DNA from: Paraphysoderma sedebokerense
Taxonomy: Eukaryota; Blastocladiomycota; Physodermatomycetes; Physodermatales; Physodermataceae
Assembly (NCBI GenBank): GCA_025602915.1
Contig: JAHLJZ010000038.1
Location: 1 to 64,000, forward strand
Direction: 5' to 3'
Length of the DNA: 64,000 nt
Part shown: positions 22,963 to 34,800 of the stretch, in pieces
Layout: every line of letters starts with the position of its first letter
How positions within the stretch are numbered: position 1 is the stretch's first letter
Translations under genes and position numbers: made by a program
The notes under the pieces: model-generated
The model's input: only the letters and a program-made list of their open reading frames with translations
Database searches by the model: none
Told to the model about the DNA's origin: nothing

Positions 22963-25748
22963 ATGAAAGGTATCAGTAGTCGTATTTGACATATAATGGG
23001 ACAGATTATGGTGTATTGACTTAATCAATCTAAACACATTAGTATCCGTCAAATGGACTACCAACAAATACGACCTGGACCTTGACCGTAAGTTTAATTC
23101 CGTATATTAGCTGCTCATCGATCAAAGATTGTTAATGGTTGCTTCCAATTCAATATAACTACATTCTATTTGTGACGGTGTGATGTCAACGAATTCTGAT
23201 AGCTTCTGAAAGTCCTACAGTCTTCAAAAATCAATTATATTCTGTCACTGGCGTCCCACCTGAACGGCAAAAGTTGATGTTAAAGGGAATGGTTGTGAAG
23301 GTATATTATTTGTGATCTTTCTTTTGCCTTACGCTGTGTATTCTTTCTGCCATCAGAATTGAAATATTGAAAATCGCTTGCTACATCAAAGAGAGAGAAG
23401 TCTGACTTAAATCATTTTGGCTCTATCTCATTAACATGTTTGTCAATGGCAATTGAAAACCGAAACCCCTTCAAATAATGGTACGCGAATATGTAAAATT
23501 TTAATAGGATGAAGATCCATGGAGTAAATTCAAGACCTTGAAGGATGGAGTTCAATTCTTGATGATGGGTACTGCAGGTGAATTGCTTAAAGAACCAGTG
23601 AAACCTGTTGTATTTTTGGAAGATATGACGGACAAAGAATTGGCTAAAGTGGTGAGTTTCGACTTTTTTTTTTGTTTAATCATTTTGATCAGGATTGTAT
23701 AGAGTCAAGAAAGTTTATTGACATATGATGTTTTGACAAATCCAATTTTGTCGCGAATTTAGGTCGAGCTACCCGCTGGATTAACAAACTTGGGCAACAG
23801 TTGTTATATGAATGCTACTTTACAATGGTACGTTGCTGAAGTGGGTTTCCGTTATCGAAAACCCATGAACGCCGACCGCCTATGAGTTCAGCTGACACAT
23901 TTGATCTTCACAGTCTTCGAACTGTTCCCGAACTTCAGACGTCACTCTCCCACCTCCCTCCCACATTCTCCAACGATATGACCCAAAACATCCCGATCTC
24001 GCTCCGTGAACTTTACTCTCAATTGAAAAATACTACATCGGCAGTCGCACCTCTTGTATTCTTGACAAACTTTCGTGCTGCCTTCCCTCAATTTAACCAA
24101 ATGGAACGTGGCAATATCTATAGTCAGCAAGATGCTGAGGAAGCTTGGATTCAGCTTGTAAGATGTTTGAAAGAAAAGGCACCAGGTGTGGATTTTGAAG
24201 GGAAGAAAACAGAAGGAAAGAACGTCGTAGATCAATTCATGGGTATTGAGTTGACTAATACGTAAGTTATTGAAAGTATTCGATTCCTCATTTCTTCTTT
24301 ACATTAACGGCGGCATTTACATGTCATTCAGGATGAAATGCATCGAAGCACCGGAAGAACCACCTTCAGTTAGTAAAGAGCCTGCTTTGAAGCTTACATG
24401 TCATATCTCCAATAGTACGTATTCCACTCTTTCGTCTATGTCCCATGCATTGAAGCCATATGATTGAATTGAAATTTTTGTTGATATAGACGTGAATTAC
24501 CTTCACAACGGCTTAAACGAAGTAAGTCTTTTTTTTTACTGTTTCTGGCGCGCGCATGGTGGCGATTTTGGGTTCTATTTGGTCATTTTGCATTCTAGAT
24601 GGAATCTAACTCTAGCTTTGCGTTCTTTTGCAGTCCATGAACCAAAACCTTGAGAAAACTTCCCCGACGTTGAACAAATTAGCGCAGTATTCAGTGAATC
24701 AAAAGATTAGTCGGTTACCACAGTACTTGACTATACATTTTATTCGATTTTTCTGGAAACAACAGGAGCAGATTAGAGCCAAGATTACTAGAGTAAGTTA
24801 TGATATTACTTTCGCCAACTATCTTGTTGATGCACAAGCGAATGATAAGGCATGCCCGTCTTATGGTTTGTTGCTAATTGTCTATGTCATTGCTTCTTTC
24901 ATATACGATTTAAAAAGCCGGTAAAATACCCGATGGATCTTGACCTATGGGAATTTTGCACGCCGGAGTTACAGGAAAAGCTGAAACCAGCGAGGGATAG
25001 AGTGAAGAAATTGGAAGACGAAAAATTGGAGAAAAAGGTATGATTTCTGTCACTTTTTCTGATTGCTGTTGTTAATAGAACCGATATTCTTCACATTGCA
25101 CTTAATCTGTCTTTCGAACGATCATATTAACTTGTTCGCTTCCACTAGCGTGCTGCAAAAATCAAGGCTAATGATCCTGTCGATCCGATGCAGATTGATT
25201 CGTCCGCTTCCACGTCTACAGCTGTCATAGGTGAATCCGCTACAAATAAATTGAATGAAGACGTAACAAAATATATCCATCCTGATTTGGTGCACGATGT
25301 TGGATGTAATCCCAGTGGTATGGTCTTTTCCAGTGCTCCTCGCATGCCGGTCCCTTGCATGTAAATAATTTAACTGTGTTATTGTGGTTTCATCCGATAG
25401 GTCAATATGAGTTATGTGCGGTATTAACTCATGTTGGTAGAAGCTCAGATAGTGGACATTATATCGCCTGGGTCCGTAAGGATGATGGCGGTTAGTTTTG
25501 ATTCTTCCTCTTCTTCTTATTTGCTCGTAATCCTCATTTCCGCCTCATGTAGATGACTGGTACAAATACGACGATGATAAAGTTACCCCAGTCAAAGAAG
25601 CTGATGTGTTGAAGTTGGATGGTGGATCTGGTTCGTATTTTCCTGTCTGTTCACTGACTGTCGAAGTAGCTAAATTTACCCTCGACTGCAACTAGCGGAT
25701 TGGCACATCGCTTACATGGTGCTTTATCGAGCGAAAAAACTAGCGTGA
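22963..25748 (+). CDS. UBP6: Proteasome-associated ubiquitin hydrolase USP14/Ubp6
   Basis: Fourteen exons: 22963-22969, 23043-23087, 23203-23300, 23508-23651, 23763-23827, 23914-24261, 24332-24414, 24490-24521, 24634-24792, 24918-25037, 25149-25317, 25401-25490, 25553-25630, 25696-25748; 1491 nt, 496 residues, almost the length of human USP14 (494). The first coding exon is only 7 nt (ATGAAAG), which joins to V-S-V-K-W and so starts the ubiquitin-like domain. That domain ends with the family's V-F-L-E-D-M-T. The catalytic Cys112 lies in N-L-G-N-S-C-Y-M-N-A-T, and the catalytic His in S-G-H-Y-I-A-W near the C-terminus. Q-Q-D-A-E-E-A-W, F-M-G-I-E and C-T-P-E-L-Q-E-K are also family motifs. The enzyme trims ubiquitin on substrates docked at the 19S particle through Rpn1, which the UBL contacts. 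Confidence 0.95.
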
Positions 25749-26130
25749 AGTGTTTACGTGGTCCGCACTATTGCGGGAAAGTTAAATTTGAGTGTATCGG
25801 TTCATATTCATTTGTTGAGTTGAGGGGTTATATGGAAAAATAAAAATAAAAACCATTGTTGGTTGACCAGTTTGCGTTGTGGTGAAATGTGAATTTACCA
25901 CTGTAGCTTATTATAAGCGCCGAGGATAGGACTTAGGGCCACTGTCTCGGCTCAAACAACATTTAAAATGAATTTGAGTATCTTGTGACCTCTTGTGACC
26001 ATCTCGAGAGGCAGCCTATTCTTGGCCGATAGGATCAGCCGTTGCCTGGTACATCCCCTGCCAATCCGGCCATCTACAAATCTTCGTTACCAGACTAGCT
26101 AAGTGGATTTGCGACATTGTATTCCCAATA
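25749..26130. other. Intergenic region USP14-glycosylase
   Basis: A 382-bp gap between plus-strand genes. An AATAAAAATAAAA stretch near 25840-25852 is a plausible poly(A) signal for USP14. A short direct repeat CTTGTGACC occurs at about 25983 and 25993. No gene is seen. Confidence 0.45.
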
Positions 26131-27447
26131 ATGCCCAAAATTGCTACATCCTCTCTCCCTGCAACATTGCCCTCACAACCGACTCCAAAGAGACGGAGTG
26201 AGCGACTGAAAAACGCCAGCCCTTATAGCGGCAACTGTAAATTGAAGATTCATAAGCAAACTTCTTCAATAGAATCTACGGCATCTACTGGAGAAAATTT
26301 GGGCGAAGTAGCGGATGACAATTTGATTCCTTTAAAAAACGAAATATCGCCATCGCCGTTGTCGAGTAATCAATTTTTCGTACCAAAATCACCCACTGAC
26401 CCCAAGACAAACCCAACTTCCATATCATTGGAGACTTTTGAGACCACAAATTACGAAACCATTTTAACTCATTTCCGTACTTGCGATGAGAAGTTGTACA
26501 GGTTTATTCAGTATTATCACTCTGGCAATTCCGCTTCATCACAACCGTTGACGCCCCCATTTATAAATTGTCCGGTGTTTTCGGTGGACCCTCAATCTCA
26601 GTCTCGACAATTATTGAAAGAAGACTCGATTGAAGATTTGAAGAAAGAGTTAGGCGAAGATGTGAAGGTTGAAGCAATAAAACCGCCAAGTTACAATGAA
26701 ATGTTTACAAGTTTAGCCAAGTCCATCGTATTCCAACAATTACATGGTAAAGCAGCAACTACAATTTGGAATAGACTTGTTGAAGGTGTCTTTACATCAG
26801 CTGCTCCGAACTTGAAGCTCCCTCCCGATAATTTTCAATTGCCCCGCCATGATCCAAAGACACCAGAAATTCATCCAACAACTCAAACCATCCTCACACC
26901 AACCATGTTCCATGCATTTTCGATTGAGCAGTTAAAACCGTTCGGCCTATCAGGGCAGAAAGCAAGCTATCTTATTTCATTATCGCGATTTTTTTCTCTT
27001 CCTTCGACTATGACTTTACTTTCACCTACTAGTCTTTCTACCTTATCGAATGATGAAATCAAAAAGGAACTAATAAAGGTGAAAGGAATCGGTGGCTGGA
27101 CTGTCGATATGTTTTTAATGTTTTGCTTAAAGAGATTGGATGTTTTGCCTGTCGGTGATCTAGGTGTGAAGAAAGGAATGGGTTTGTTCTTTGGATGCGA
27201 AGCGGAATGGTGGGAGCTGGAAAACCAAAAGGAAATGAAAACTAGGAGTGAACCCAATTTGGATGAAGTCGGAATGATCGAGGGCAAAGGAAAGAACAAG
27301 AGTAGTCCAAAGAAAAAAAAATCAAACGGAAAGACAAAATTGATGAGTGACAGTGAAATGTATGAAAGGACTGAACATTGGAAGCCATTTCGAAGCGTGG
27401 GATCTTGGTATATGTGGCGATTGATCGAAATCGTGGATTCCAAGTAA
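26131..27447 (+). CDS. MAG1: DNA-3-methyladenine glycosylase II (AlkA/Mag1, HhH-GPD)
   Basis: A single uninterrupted exon of 438 residues. The enzyme excises alkylated purines to start base-excision repair. The helix-hairpin-helix element is L-I-K-V-K-G-I-G-G-W-T-V-D at about residues 313-326. The catalytic aspartate is Asp343 in L-P-V-G-D-L-G-V. Upstream, E-M-F-T-S-L-A-K-S-I-V-F-Q-Q-L-H-G-K-A-A is the typical AlkA-like segment. The C-terminal W-K-P-F-R-S-V-G-S-W-Y-M-W-R motif is diagnostic of the AlkA/Mag1 group. Two regions are longer than in yeast Mag1: a low-complexity N-terminus of ~90 residues with an R-R-S-E-R-L patch, and a charged insertion rich in Lys/Gly/Glu after the catalytic domain. 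The lack of introns is unusual among its neighbours. A 178-bp convergent gap separates it from the next gene. Confidence 0.93.
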   Translation: MPKIATSSLPATLPSQPTPKRRSERLKNASPYSGNCKLKIHKQTSSIESTASTGENLGEVADDNLIPLKNEISPSPLSSNQFFVPKSPTDPKTNPTSISLETFETTNYETILTHFRTCDEKLYRFIQYYHSGNSASSQPLTPPFINCPVFSVDPQSQSRQLLKEDSIEDLKKELGEDVKVEAIKPPSYNEMFTSLAKSIVFQQLHGKAATTIWNRLVEGVFTSAAPNLKLPPDNFQLPRHDPKTPEIHPTTQTILTPTMFHAFSIEQLKPFGLSGQKASYLISLSRFFSLPSTMTLLSPTSLSTLSNDEIKKELIKVKGIGGWTVDMFLMFCLKRLDVLPVGDLGVKKGMGLFFGCEAEWWELENQKEMKTRSEPNLDEVGMIEGKGKNKSSPKKKKSNGKTKLMSDSEMYERTEHWKPFRSVGSWYMWRLIEIVDSK

Positions 27448-27624
27448 CATTATTAAGTTTATTGTCAGACATTCTGGAGAATATATAGTACATTTCAGAT
27501 AAAAGACTTTCGTATCCCTACTAATGCAGATGATCTCGGTCTACCACAGACATGTATCAATTCCTTTTGTATCCTACAGATGGATACATTATAGTTATAC
27601 GACGTCGTAGTCTATCAATAACTT

Positions 27625-28963
27625 CTACAAATTGGCATGGACACCTTCAGCATTAAGAGCCGCAGTCATCTCTTTTCTCAACTCATCTTCGGTTGTTTGG
27701 ATAACGTGCATTTCGCCCTCTTTCAAAGCCGACTGCCACTGCTGTTCAGTCGCCTTAATCAATGGGAGCCTAATTTGATCGATCTGCTGATCTTCCTCAG
27801 ATGCTGAGATTACCGAAGAAGAAGCAGATGTGGCAAATGATGTACCCAACTGCGTATCGAATTCTGCGCTGATAATATTAGAAATCTGAGAGGTAACATG
27901 AGAGGCAAGTGTAGCAAATTGGCTGGCTAGTGTTGTGGACGCTACAATTTTGGTTGAAGTCAGGTCAGAGTCAATCATAAATCAGACAAATAGTGACTTC
28001 AAATTTGCGTAACAAACCTCCGTTCACTCCTCTGGCAATAAAACATTCCCAAACATTTCCGTTGTCTTGCACTTCAATTCCCTTTTCTGTTTCTAATTCT
28101 GCTTGACTTCCGAAGTCCACCGCATCATCGGATGCTCTCTTCCATAGCTTCTCATTTTTCAGTTCCTCTATCTCTTTCCAATATTCTTCACTACCTTCAA
28201 CAACGTTTTTCTTAAAAGCCAAACTCTTGAACATCCCCTTTTGCGCAGACTGTACAAACTCCATGGTCATTTTGCTCCAGGCCACTGTCACGATATCTTT
28301 CAGCTTCTTTTTTATGTTCATCGCTATAGTTTCCCAAAATACGAAAAAGCGGTCTATCAAATTCATTTCCCCATTTTCTTTTAAATGTTTTGGAGCAGGG
28401 ATATCTTTCACTCCCAACAGCTGTGCTATGAGATCCCTCATGAATTGGGGAAACCAGAGAATAACTTTTAATTTCAGTACGTCAAATGCGTATTTGAATG
28501 ATTCTTGTATTTTCGGCTCTGCCTTCTTGACCGCGGGTAGAATCACATTCTTATTCAGGTACCCCCGAACGCCGGTTTTTCGAATCACAAATTGTAAATG
28601 CGGAGGCCATGTAACTGGAGTAGTAAAGTGTGTGCTGGGAGAATAGATACATGATTTTAACTTTTCCTCCCTCTCTTTTTTGGACAGAGTGTTGAAAGGG
28701 GAAGATTCTGCCCTTTGCGGTTTAGCGATTGAATCCGATTCGTCCGGTTTGAGCGGCGCGCTCTGTTCAGAATCTGAATGACGGGGAACTGAATGAGGTG
28801 GAAGTAGAATTCTATGTGGCCTAACTTGGACCGACGGAACTAATGTATTTGAATGTATCCCTCCGATGGGACTCACTCGATTGGGAATTGTCGGTGCAAG
28901 GGGAATGAAAGTAGATGATACGCAGCTGAAAAGCAATGCATAGATCACGACTTTTGTAGCCAT
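27625..28963 (-). CDS. Uncharacterised secreted or membrane-lumen protein
   Basis: Two exons, 28963-28018 and 27941-27625, give 1263 nt and 420 residues. The N-terminus (K-V-V-I-Y-A-L-L-F-S-C-V-S-S) is a signal peptide. A proline/serine-rich segment runs to about residue 90. It is followed by a long, helix-forming region rich in Lys, Phe and Trp (for example F-V-F-W-E-T-I-A-M-N-I-K-K-K-L-K-D-I-V). The C-terminus is an Ala/Ser/Thr/Gln-rich helical tail without a transmembrane segment or ER-retention signal. Only two cysteines are noticeable in the main region. I do not recognise any family, so no function is proposed. The exon join is supported by a consistent GT/AG pair and an uninterrupted frame. 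It is convergent with the glycosylase gene. Confidence 0.7.
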
Positions 28964-30033
28964 TACGAGAAACTTTCTTTGTGGCAGCAGGAAGAGGGGA
29001 TCCGAGAATTAAATTCGAGAGTCTATCCATTGTATTTATTATTGGAGGCCCAGAATAGACGTGCTCTAGCTGCAACATGTGTATCAGTTAGGGACAATCA
29101 CAACAGCCGTAACATGCAAATGAGGAAACGCTCCAAATCAAGCCCCGAAACAAAAAGAGTCTATTGATATTGATTGAATACAATTTCAAAGAGATTCTAG
29201 CGTGCCCCCAGGTTGATTCAGAATCCGCATTCCTCCCGTGGGAAATAGTTGCTCCGACATAACTTCAAACTTCTCGTTTATATATGTGTTTCAGGTCGAG
29301 GTAAGCGCGTGTCGGAGATAATCATCCCGGGACTGGGACATCCTGGGTAAATTAATTGTTACAGCGCGGTGTTTGAAGTGGAGCGAGAATCAAATTTCAT
29401 GCATGCATCTGTAGGTACTAACAGTGTGAGAGTTTCTATTCGGGATTCGCTGAATACTGTTATCCGACGGAAAGGTCTAGTCAGACCACTTTGATCGTGT
29501 TTGAGCGGGAAAGGAGACCGAGACTTCGATTTCGCTCCCTTGTAGCATTTTATTCTTCTCGATCTCATCATCCAGATTCTTCTTGAAGTAAAAGACAGAT
29601 AGGATTTACGGTACCCTTTTCCCACAACCAAGCTTGCCGTGCAGCTGGATGATGTATAAAATAAGACGGCTCTACCCTCTGTAGATAATGCAATGTATTC
29701 CCTGAATTCTAGCATCGTCCACAAGGTGCAATGCCTTGTGTCCAAATCGTTTCGCCACTGATTCTGCATCTCAATATTTTGGCGCGCAGGTATCTTTGGA
29801 ATATTCTCGAGTTTGTTTGGGATTGGGCGCAAATTTATATCTAACAATCGATTTTGGCCGACAACTCATAGATGAGGTTTAGATTGGTTCCCAATACTGC
29901 TCCACCCAAAAGAGATGCCCTAGAAATAGGATGGCGTAATCTGCCTCTGCACACATATGGACAGAAATTGAATTATAGTAACGACTTAGGTATTTATCCA
30001 AACATTACAAGACAGACTGAAATCTGAATACGT
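28964..30033. other. Gene-poor stretch
   Basis: The first ~150 bases should be the promoter of the uncharacterised secreted gene on the minus strand. A 162-residue minus frame at 29359-29847 is open but has no recognisable motif or signal peptide, so I leave it unannotated. Nothing else is supported. Confidence 0.4.
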
Positions 30034-30490
30034 TCAAACGTTGATCCAGCCCAACAACAACAACACAATGCAAAGAGTAATTTTAAAACTGATAGGATGT
30101 GCGGATGAATCTACAACTGGAACTTGCAACATTCCTACTTCAGTAGTTCCCTGGGGCTTGTTGGGACAGAGTGGAAATACTGAATAAAAACTCGTCTGTG
30201 TACTATTGTCGCAATAGTATGCGTATGGTCCGTCCATCTTTACCTTGGCAACCGGTTGCCAATTTCCTTTGTATGAAACAAACGAATCAAATTAGAAAAC
30301 TTCCAGATAACAACAAAACACAAACCAACATACTTGCTCCTTTCATCAACCAGCCATCGGAAGATACAATGTATTCGAGCGCGGGAAAAATATTTCGAAG
30401 AGATTCGGTAAAGTTTTCTTTAACTACTGGGTAGACAGGGACACAACCGTGCGTTTTCATGTCATTGCAGAAAGAGTAGTCATCAGACAT
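30034..30490 (-). CDS. Small cysteine-containing protein with GPI-anchor-like tail (tentative)
   Basis: Two exons, 30490-30334 and 30266-30034, give 390 nt and 129 residues. The splice sites (A|GTATGT and ACAAAG|GA) keep the frame open. Four to five cysteines, N-glycosylation sequons (N-F-T, N-S-T) and a C-terminal S-S-A-H-P-I followed by a hydrophobic tail (I-T-L-C-I-V-L-L-L-L-G-W-I-N-V) look like an exported, GPI-anchored protein. No signal peptide is visible at the ATG used. The frame stays open upstream to about 30535, so a 5' exon may be missing. The family is unknown to me. I treat this as a probable gene with an unresolved start. Confidence 0.45.
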
Positions 30491-31825
30491 GACGATAATA
30501 GTGAGAATAGATTGCGTGGAGTTGGAAAGGGCGATGCTTTTTTACTTATACCTGGGCATGTCTTGTTATGGCTTATATTTGGTTTTCAGAGAAATGGGCA
30601 ATTTGAAATGGCGCGCAGAAATCACCACTAATGCTAAACACCTATCCAATCAGTGCTGATTCAGTCCTTCCTCAAGTCGGATATCACGATAGTATGCACC
30701 ACAGGTTGCACCACATATGCTTGACAAACCTATAAAATGGGGGCACAAGTTCGTAGATTAGACTGTAATCCTTCCTAGCAGTGAGATAAACGTCTGCAGT
30801 TTCTTTTCACGCAGTTTGTTTTTCTACTTCGCAGAAGACTTGAAACGGCAGTTCCTTCTGCCATTGGTATATTAACAGGTGTTATCGGAGTCATCCGGCC
30901 TTTGATCCCACAAGGACGACCAAGTCGTGTGTCCACACACATCAAGACATCTCCTCACGAAGCTCCTCATGACCGGACCGATTTCTCAAAAAAAAAAAAA
31001 ACTTTTACCAAGAGCGGTGACTATATCAGGAAAAGACATCTGTCCGTCTACACTACGTTCTTTGTCGCCTTAAAGCGTCTGCCTTATGGAGTCATGGACT
31101 CTCGGGTCAGGGTGGGCTATGGGTTTTCATGCGCGGTTTTCGGACAGGTTCTGAATTGCTTTTTCGGTTGAAGCATCTATTCTAATATCTAACACCGGTC
31201 GAGCATACGTCGATAGTTTTAAATCCAGTTCTCTTTGGTTATTGCTTTCAATGTTTTATTGATTACTGGAAGATGAGTGCATGTGTGTCCGACTAGAAGC
31301 AAACCCAATTAGCGTCCTGATCATACTTCAACTAACTTGCCGAAGCATTGATCAAGCACTTCCCCAATTATGAGCGAGACTAAACCAATTTATGCATATT
31401 ATTAGATTAGCAGTGTGACCATTCGAGTTTCCGGTGAATGATCACCTATGCCGGTTCGCTCTTTTTCCTTATCTGGACTTACGGCATTCTGAAAGCATGC
31501 TTAAAAAGGAGTGACTGCGACGGACATTTGTGATTTGGGAAACTCTAATATAGAATGCAATATATTATATCCATTTCCCCATTCATGCCACCATCTATGG
31601 GTCATATTAGCTGGCGTTCGAAGTTCAATTTTCCCGCAATCAGTCACGTGACAAATCTTCGGTTGCCTCTTCCTCAACAGAATCCACTTCGCAGGCATTA
31701 TTCCGCTCCCTGTTCTCTGTCATCATTAACTTTGTGTTATCCGTCTGTCGTTGTCACACTATATCTGCATCGTCGATATTCGCAATAGTTGTTTCTACCC
31801 TTCGTCTGCCACTCGTTAAACCAGC
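30491..31825. other. Gene-poor stretch upstream of the V-ATPase gene
   Basis: About 1.3 kb with only short open frames on both strands (such as 30902-31171 plus and 31501-31698 minus) and no recognisable motif. A 13-A homopolymer lies at about 30988-31000. The final few hundred bases should include the V-ATPase subunit a promoter. Confidence 0.45.
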
Positions 31826-34800
31826 ATGGCTCCTCCGCAAGAGTCCTCCCTCTTCCGCTCCGAGTTGATGTCGTTGATCCAACTATACATTCCGTCAGAA
31901 AATGCTCAACCAACGATTGCTGAATTAGGTGACTTAGGCTGTATTCAGTTCAGAGATGTGAGTATTCGCTCTCGCAGTTGTGCTTACGATGGGTTATGAT
32001 GTCCACAAAACATTCGGTATTCGAACGCGCAATTGCGGATATATTTTTAAAACGTGATATTGTCCAATGTTATGTCCTGCGGATTCAAATTGGAGACTGC
32101 CCAATTTGAATTTTTGAATTTTCTTATTGCAATTGCTGTGTTATTTGTGTACTTTGTGGACATTCCAAACCGTTCAAACAACACTGGCGTTCTTGACCTT
32201 CCTCTATTTGTGTTGAACCGGAGCATTCGGTTATTTACCGCTTTATATAGACAATCTAACACTCTGAATTTAACTCATTTCTAGCTTAACCCGGATGTCA
32301 GTGCTTTTCAAAGAGCATTCGTTGGAGAAATTAGAAGATTGGACGAGATGGAACGCCGGCTCCGTAAGCATCATTGTCATGTTGGCCGATGATTGGTACT
32401 TGCGCACTCACTATCAAAAATTTAGGCTTTTTAATCACGCAAACTGAAAAAGCTGAACTTCCTATCAAGCCCGCTCTCGCGATTCCAACTACTCGAGCCA
32501 AGAACCAGCATGAAATAGATGAATTAGAGTCAAGATTGTTTGAAGTTGAATCAAAAGTTCAAGACTTGAATGGCAGCCAAGAAACGTTGAAGAAACGTTA
32601 TTTGGAACTTACTGAAATGAGACATGTGTTGAGGGAAACGGCGATTTTCTTTGAAGAGGTCCGAGTGCATTGAAATCCTGACGACCGTATTGAAAGCCGT
32701 CGGCTGACCCTTATCTTCTAAACATTAGGCTGAATCCCGGCAAGGAGATATGATGGGAGGAAGTAATAGGAGTGGTCGCGGTGCTGACGACCGCCCTCTA
32801 TTGGAATCCGATATTGAAGCCGGCGATCACACCGAAGGATTGCTACGAAACGCAAACTTAGGGTATGTGTTTGCACCCATTTCGTCATCATATATCACCC
32901 TAAGCACGCTTCTCTACAGATTTGTATCTGGAGTCATTGAGCGCCGAAAGATGGGAGCCTTCGAACGGATCCTCTGGCGCTCGCTCCGTGGCAACTTGTA
33001 CATGAATTCGGCAGAGATTGACGAAATCATTGTGGACCCAGTAACCGACGAAGAAGTTTACAAAACAGTTTTCATAATTTTCGCTCACGGAAGAGAACTA
33101 CTGGCGAAGATTAAGAAAATTTCAGAAAGTTTGGGTGCGACTTTGTATCAAATTGATCCTAACCCCGAAAAGCGAAGAGAAGATGCTTTGGAAGTTATTG
33201 CTAGAATTGAGGAATTGAACAATGTAAGTAGCACTCGAGGTTGCTCCTTGCAAAATTGGCGGTTGAAACATTTTTTAATCTATGTTCTTCTTAAGGTCTT
33301 GTACAATACCAATAACGCTCGCCGTGCCGAGCTCTCCAGAGTTGCGGATTCTTTGGATTCCTGGAGCATCATTATCAAGAAAGAAAAAGCAATTTATCAT
33401 ACCATGAACTTGTTCAATGTTGATGCCAATCGTAAAACTTTAATCGCTGAAGGATGGTGCCCTACATCAGACATCCACTCGGTTCATATCGCTCTAAAAA
33501 CGGCGATGGTATGTCATTACTCATTATAGATTGGCGGAAATTCAATGAACTGAAGTCACTTCACATATTCTGCCATCACCAATAGGAACGCTCTGGCAGT
33601 ATGGTCCCTTCGATTCTAAATGAGCTGCGAACGGTAAAAGAACCCCCGACGTACCATCGTACAAACAAGTTTACATCTGGATTCCAAGCCATTATCGACG
33701 CATATGGCGTTGCCCGATATAGAGAAGTCAATCCCGGTTTATTTACGGTCATCACCTTCCCATTCTTATTTGCTGTTATGTTCGGCGATTTTGGTCATGG
33801 CTGGTTGATGACATTTGCTGCCGTGTACCTTTGCCTGAACGAACGTAATTTGGCAAAGATGGCGAAAAGCAGTGAGGTAAATTTCATACCTATGAGTCGG
33901 ACATCTTCAACTGCATTTTGATTTTTAATATTCCCTCATATGTCTATTTTACCAGATATTTAAAACTTTCTACGGTGGTCGATACATTATTCTTCTTATG
34001 GGAATTTTCTCTATCTACGCCGGGTTGATTTATAACGATATGTTTTCAAGATCATTGAGTTTCTTCAGCTCCGGGTGGGAATGGGAAGCCAAAGGTCCAG
34101 GGTTGGAAGAAGGGAAACAAGTTGGCGTGTATCCTGTGGGAGTCGATTGGGTATGTTGCGGGTTTAAGCATTGAGCGAGTTGACTGTCCGTCCGATAAAA
34201 ACTAATCCAATTCTCTTATCTGCACAGGCATGGCAGTTTGCAGATAACAGATTGTTGTTTTTAAATTCTTACAAAATGAAAGAAGCTATTATATTTGGGG
34301 TTGTTCACGTAAGTTCATCACTTTCTTCGTCTGTATTACTCATGACTTGCCTCAAATATTAAAACGAAATATTTAGATGACTTTCGGTATCGTCCTAAAC
34401 CTCTTCAATCACACTTACTTCAAGAAACCAATCAACATCTATTGCGAGTTCATCCCACAAATCATTTTTATGCAAGCGATCTTTGGTTACCTTGTCATCT
34501 GTATTCTATACAAATGGTCAGTGAATTGGGCGGCTCTTGGGACGCCAGACAAGCCAGGAACTGCTGAAGCTCCAGGTTTATTGAATATGTTGATTTTCAT
34601 GTTTTTGCAGCCAGGAACAATTGAAAAGGAACTGTACAAGGGTCAGGTAAGACAGTCTCTGTCGACTTGACATGCTGAGTATTCGATATTGATAACTTGT
34701 AATGTCAAAAGGCAACAGTTCAAGTCATATTGGTTCTCGTAGCGCTAGTTTGTGTACCATGGATGTTGTGCGTCAAACCATACCTTCTCCGTAAAGAACA

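Noticed and set aside
29359-29847. 162-residue minus-strand open frame
   Set aside because: Long enough to be suspicious, but there is no signal peptide, domain or splice partner, and the composition is arginine/serine-rich without pattern. I could not connect it to the neighbouring orphan gene at 30034-30490 beyond a faint resemblance of a few residues.
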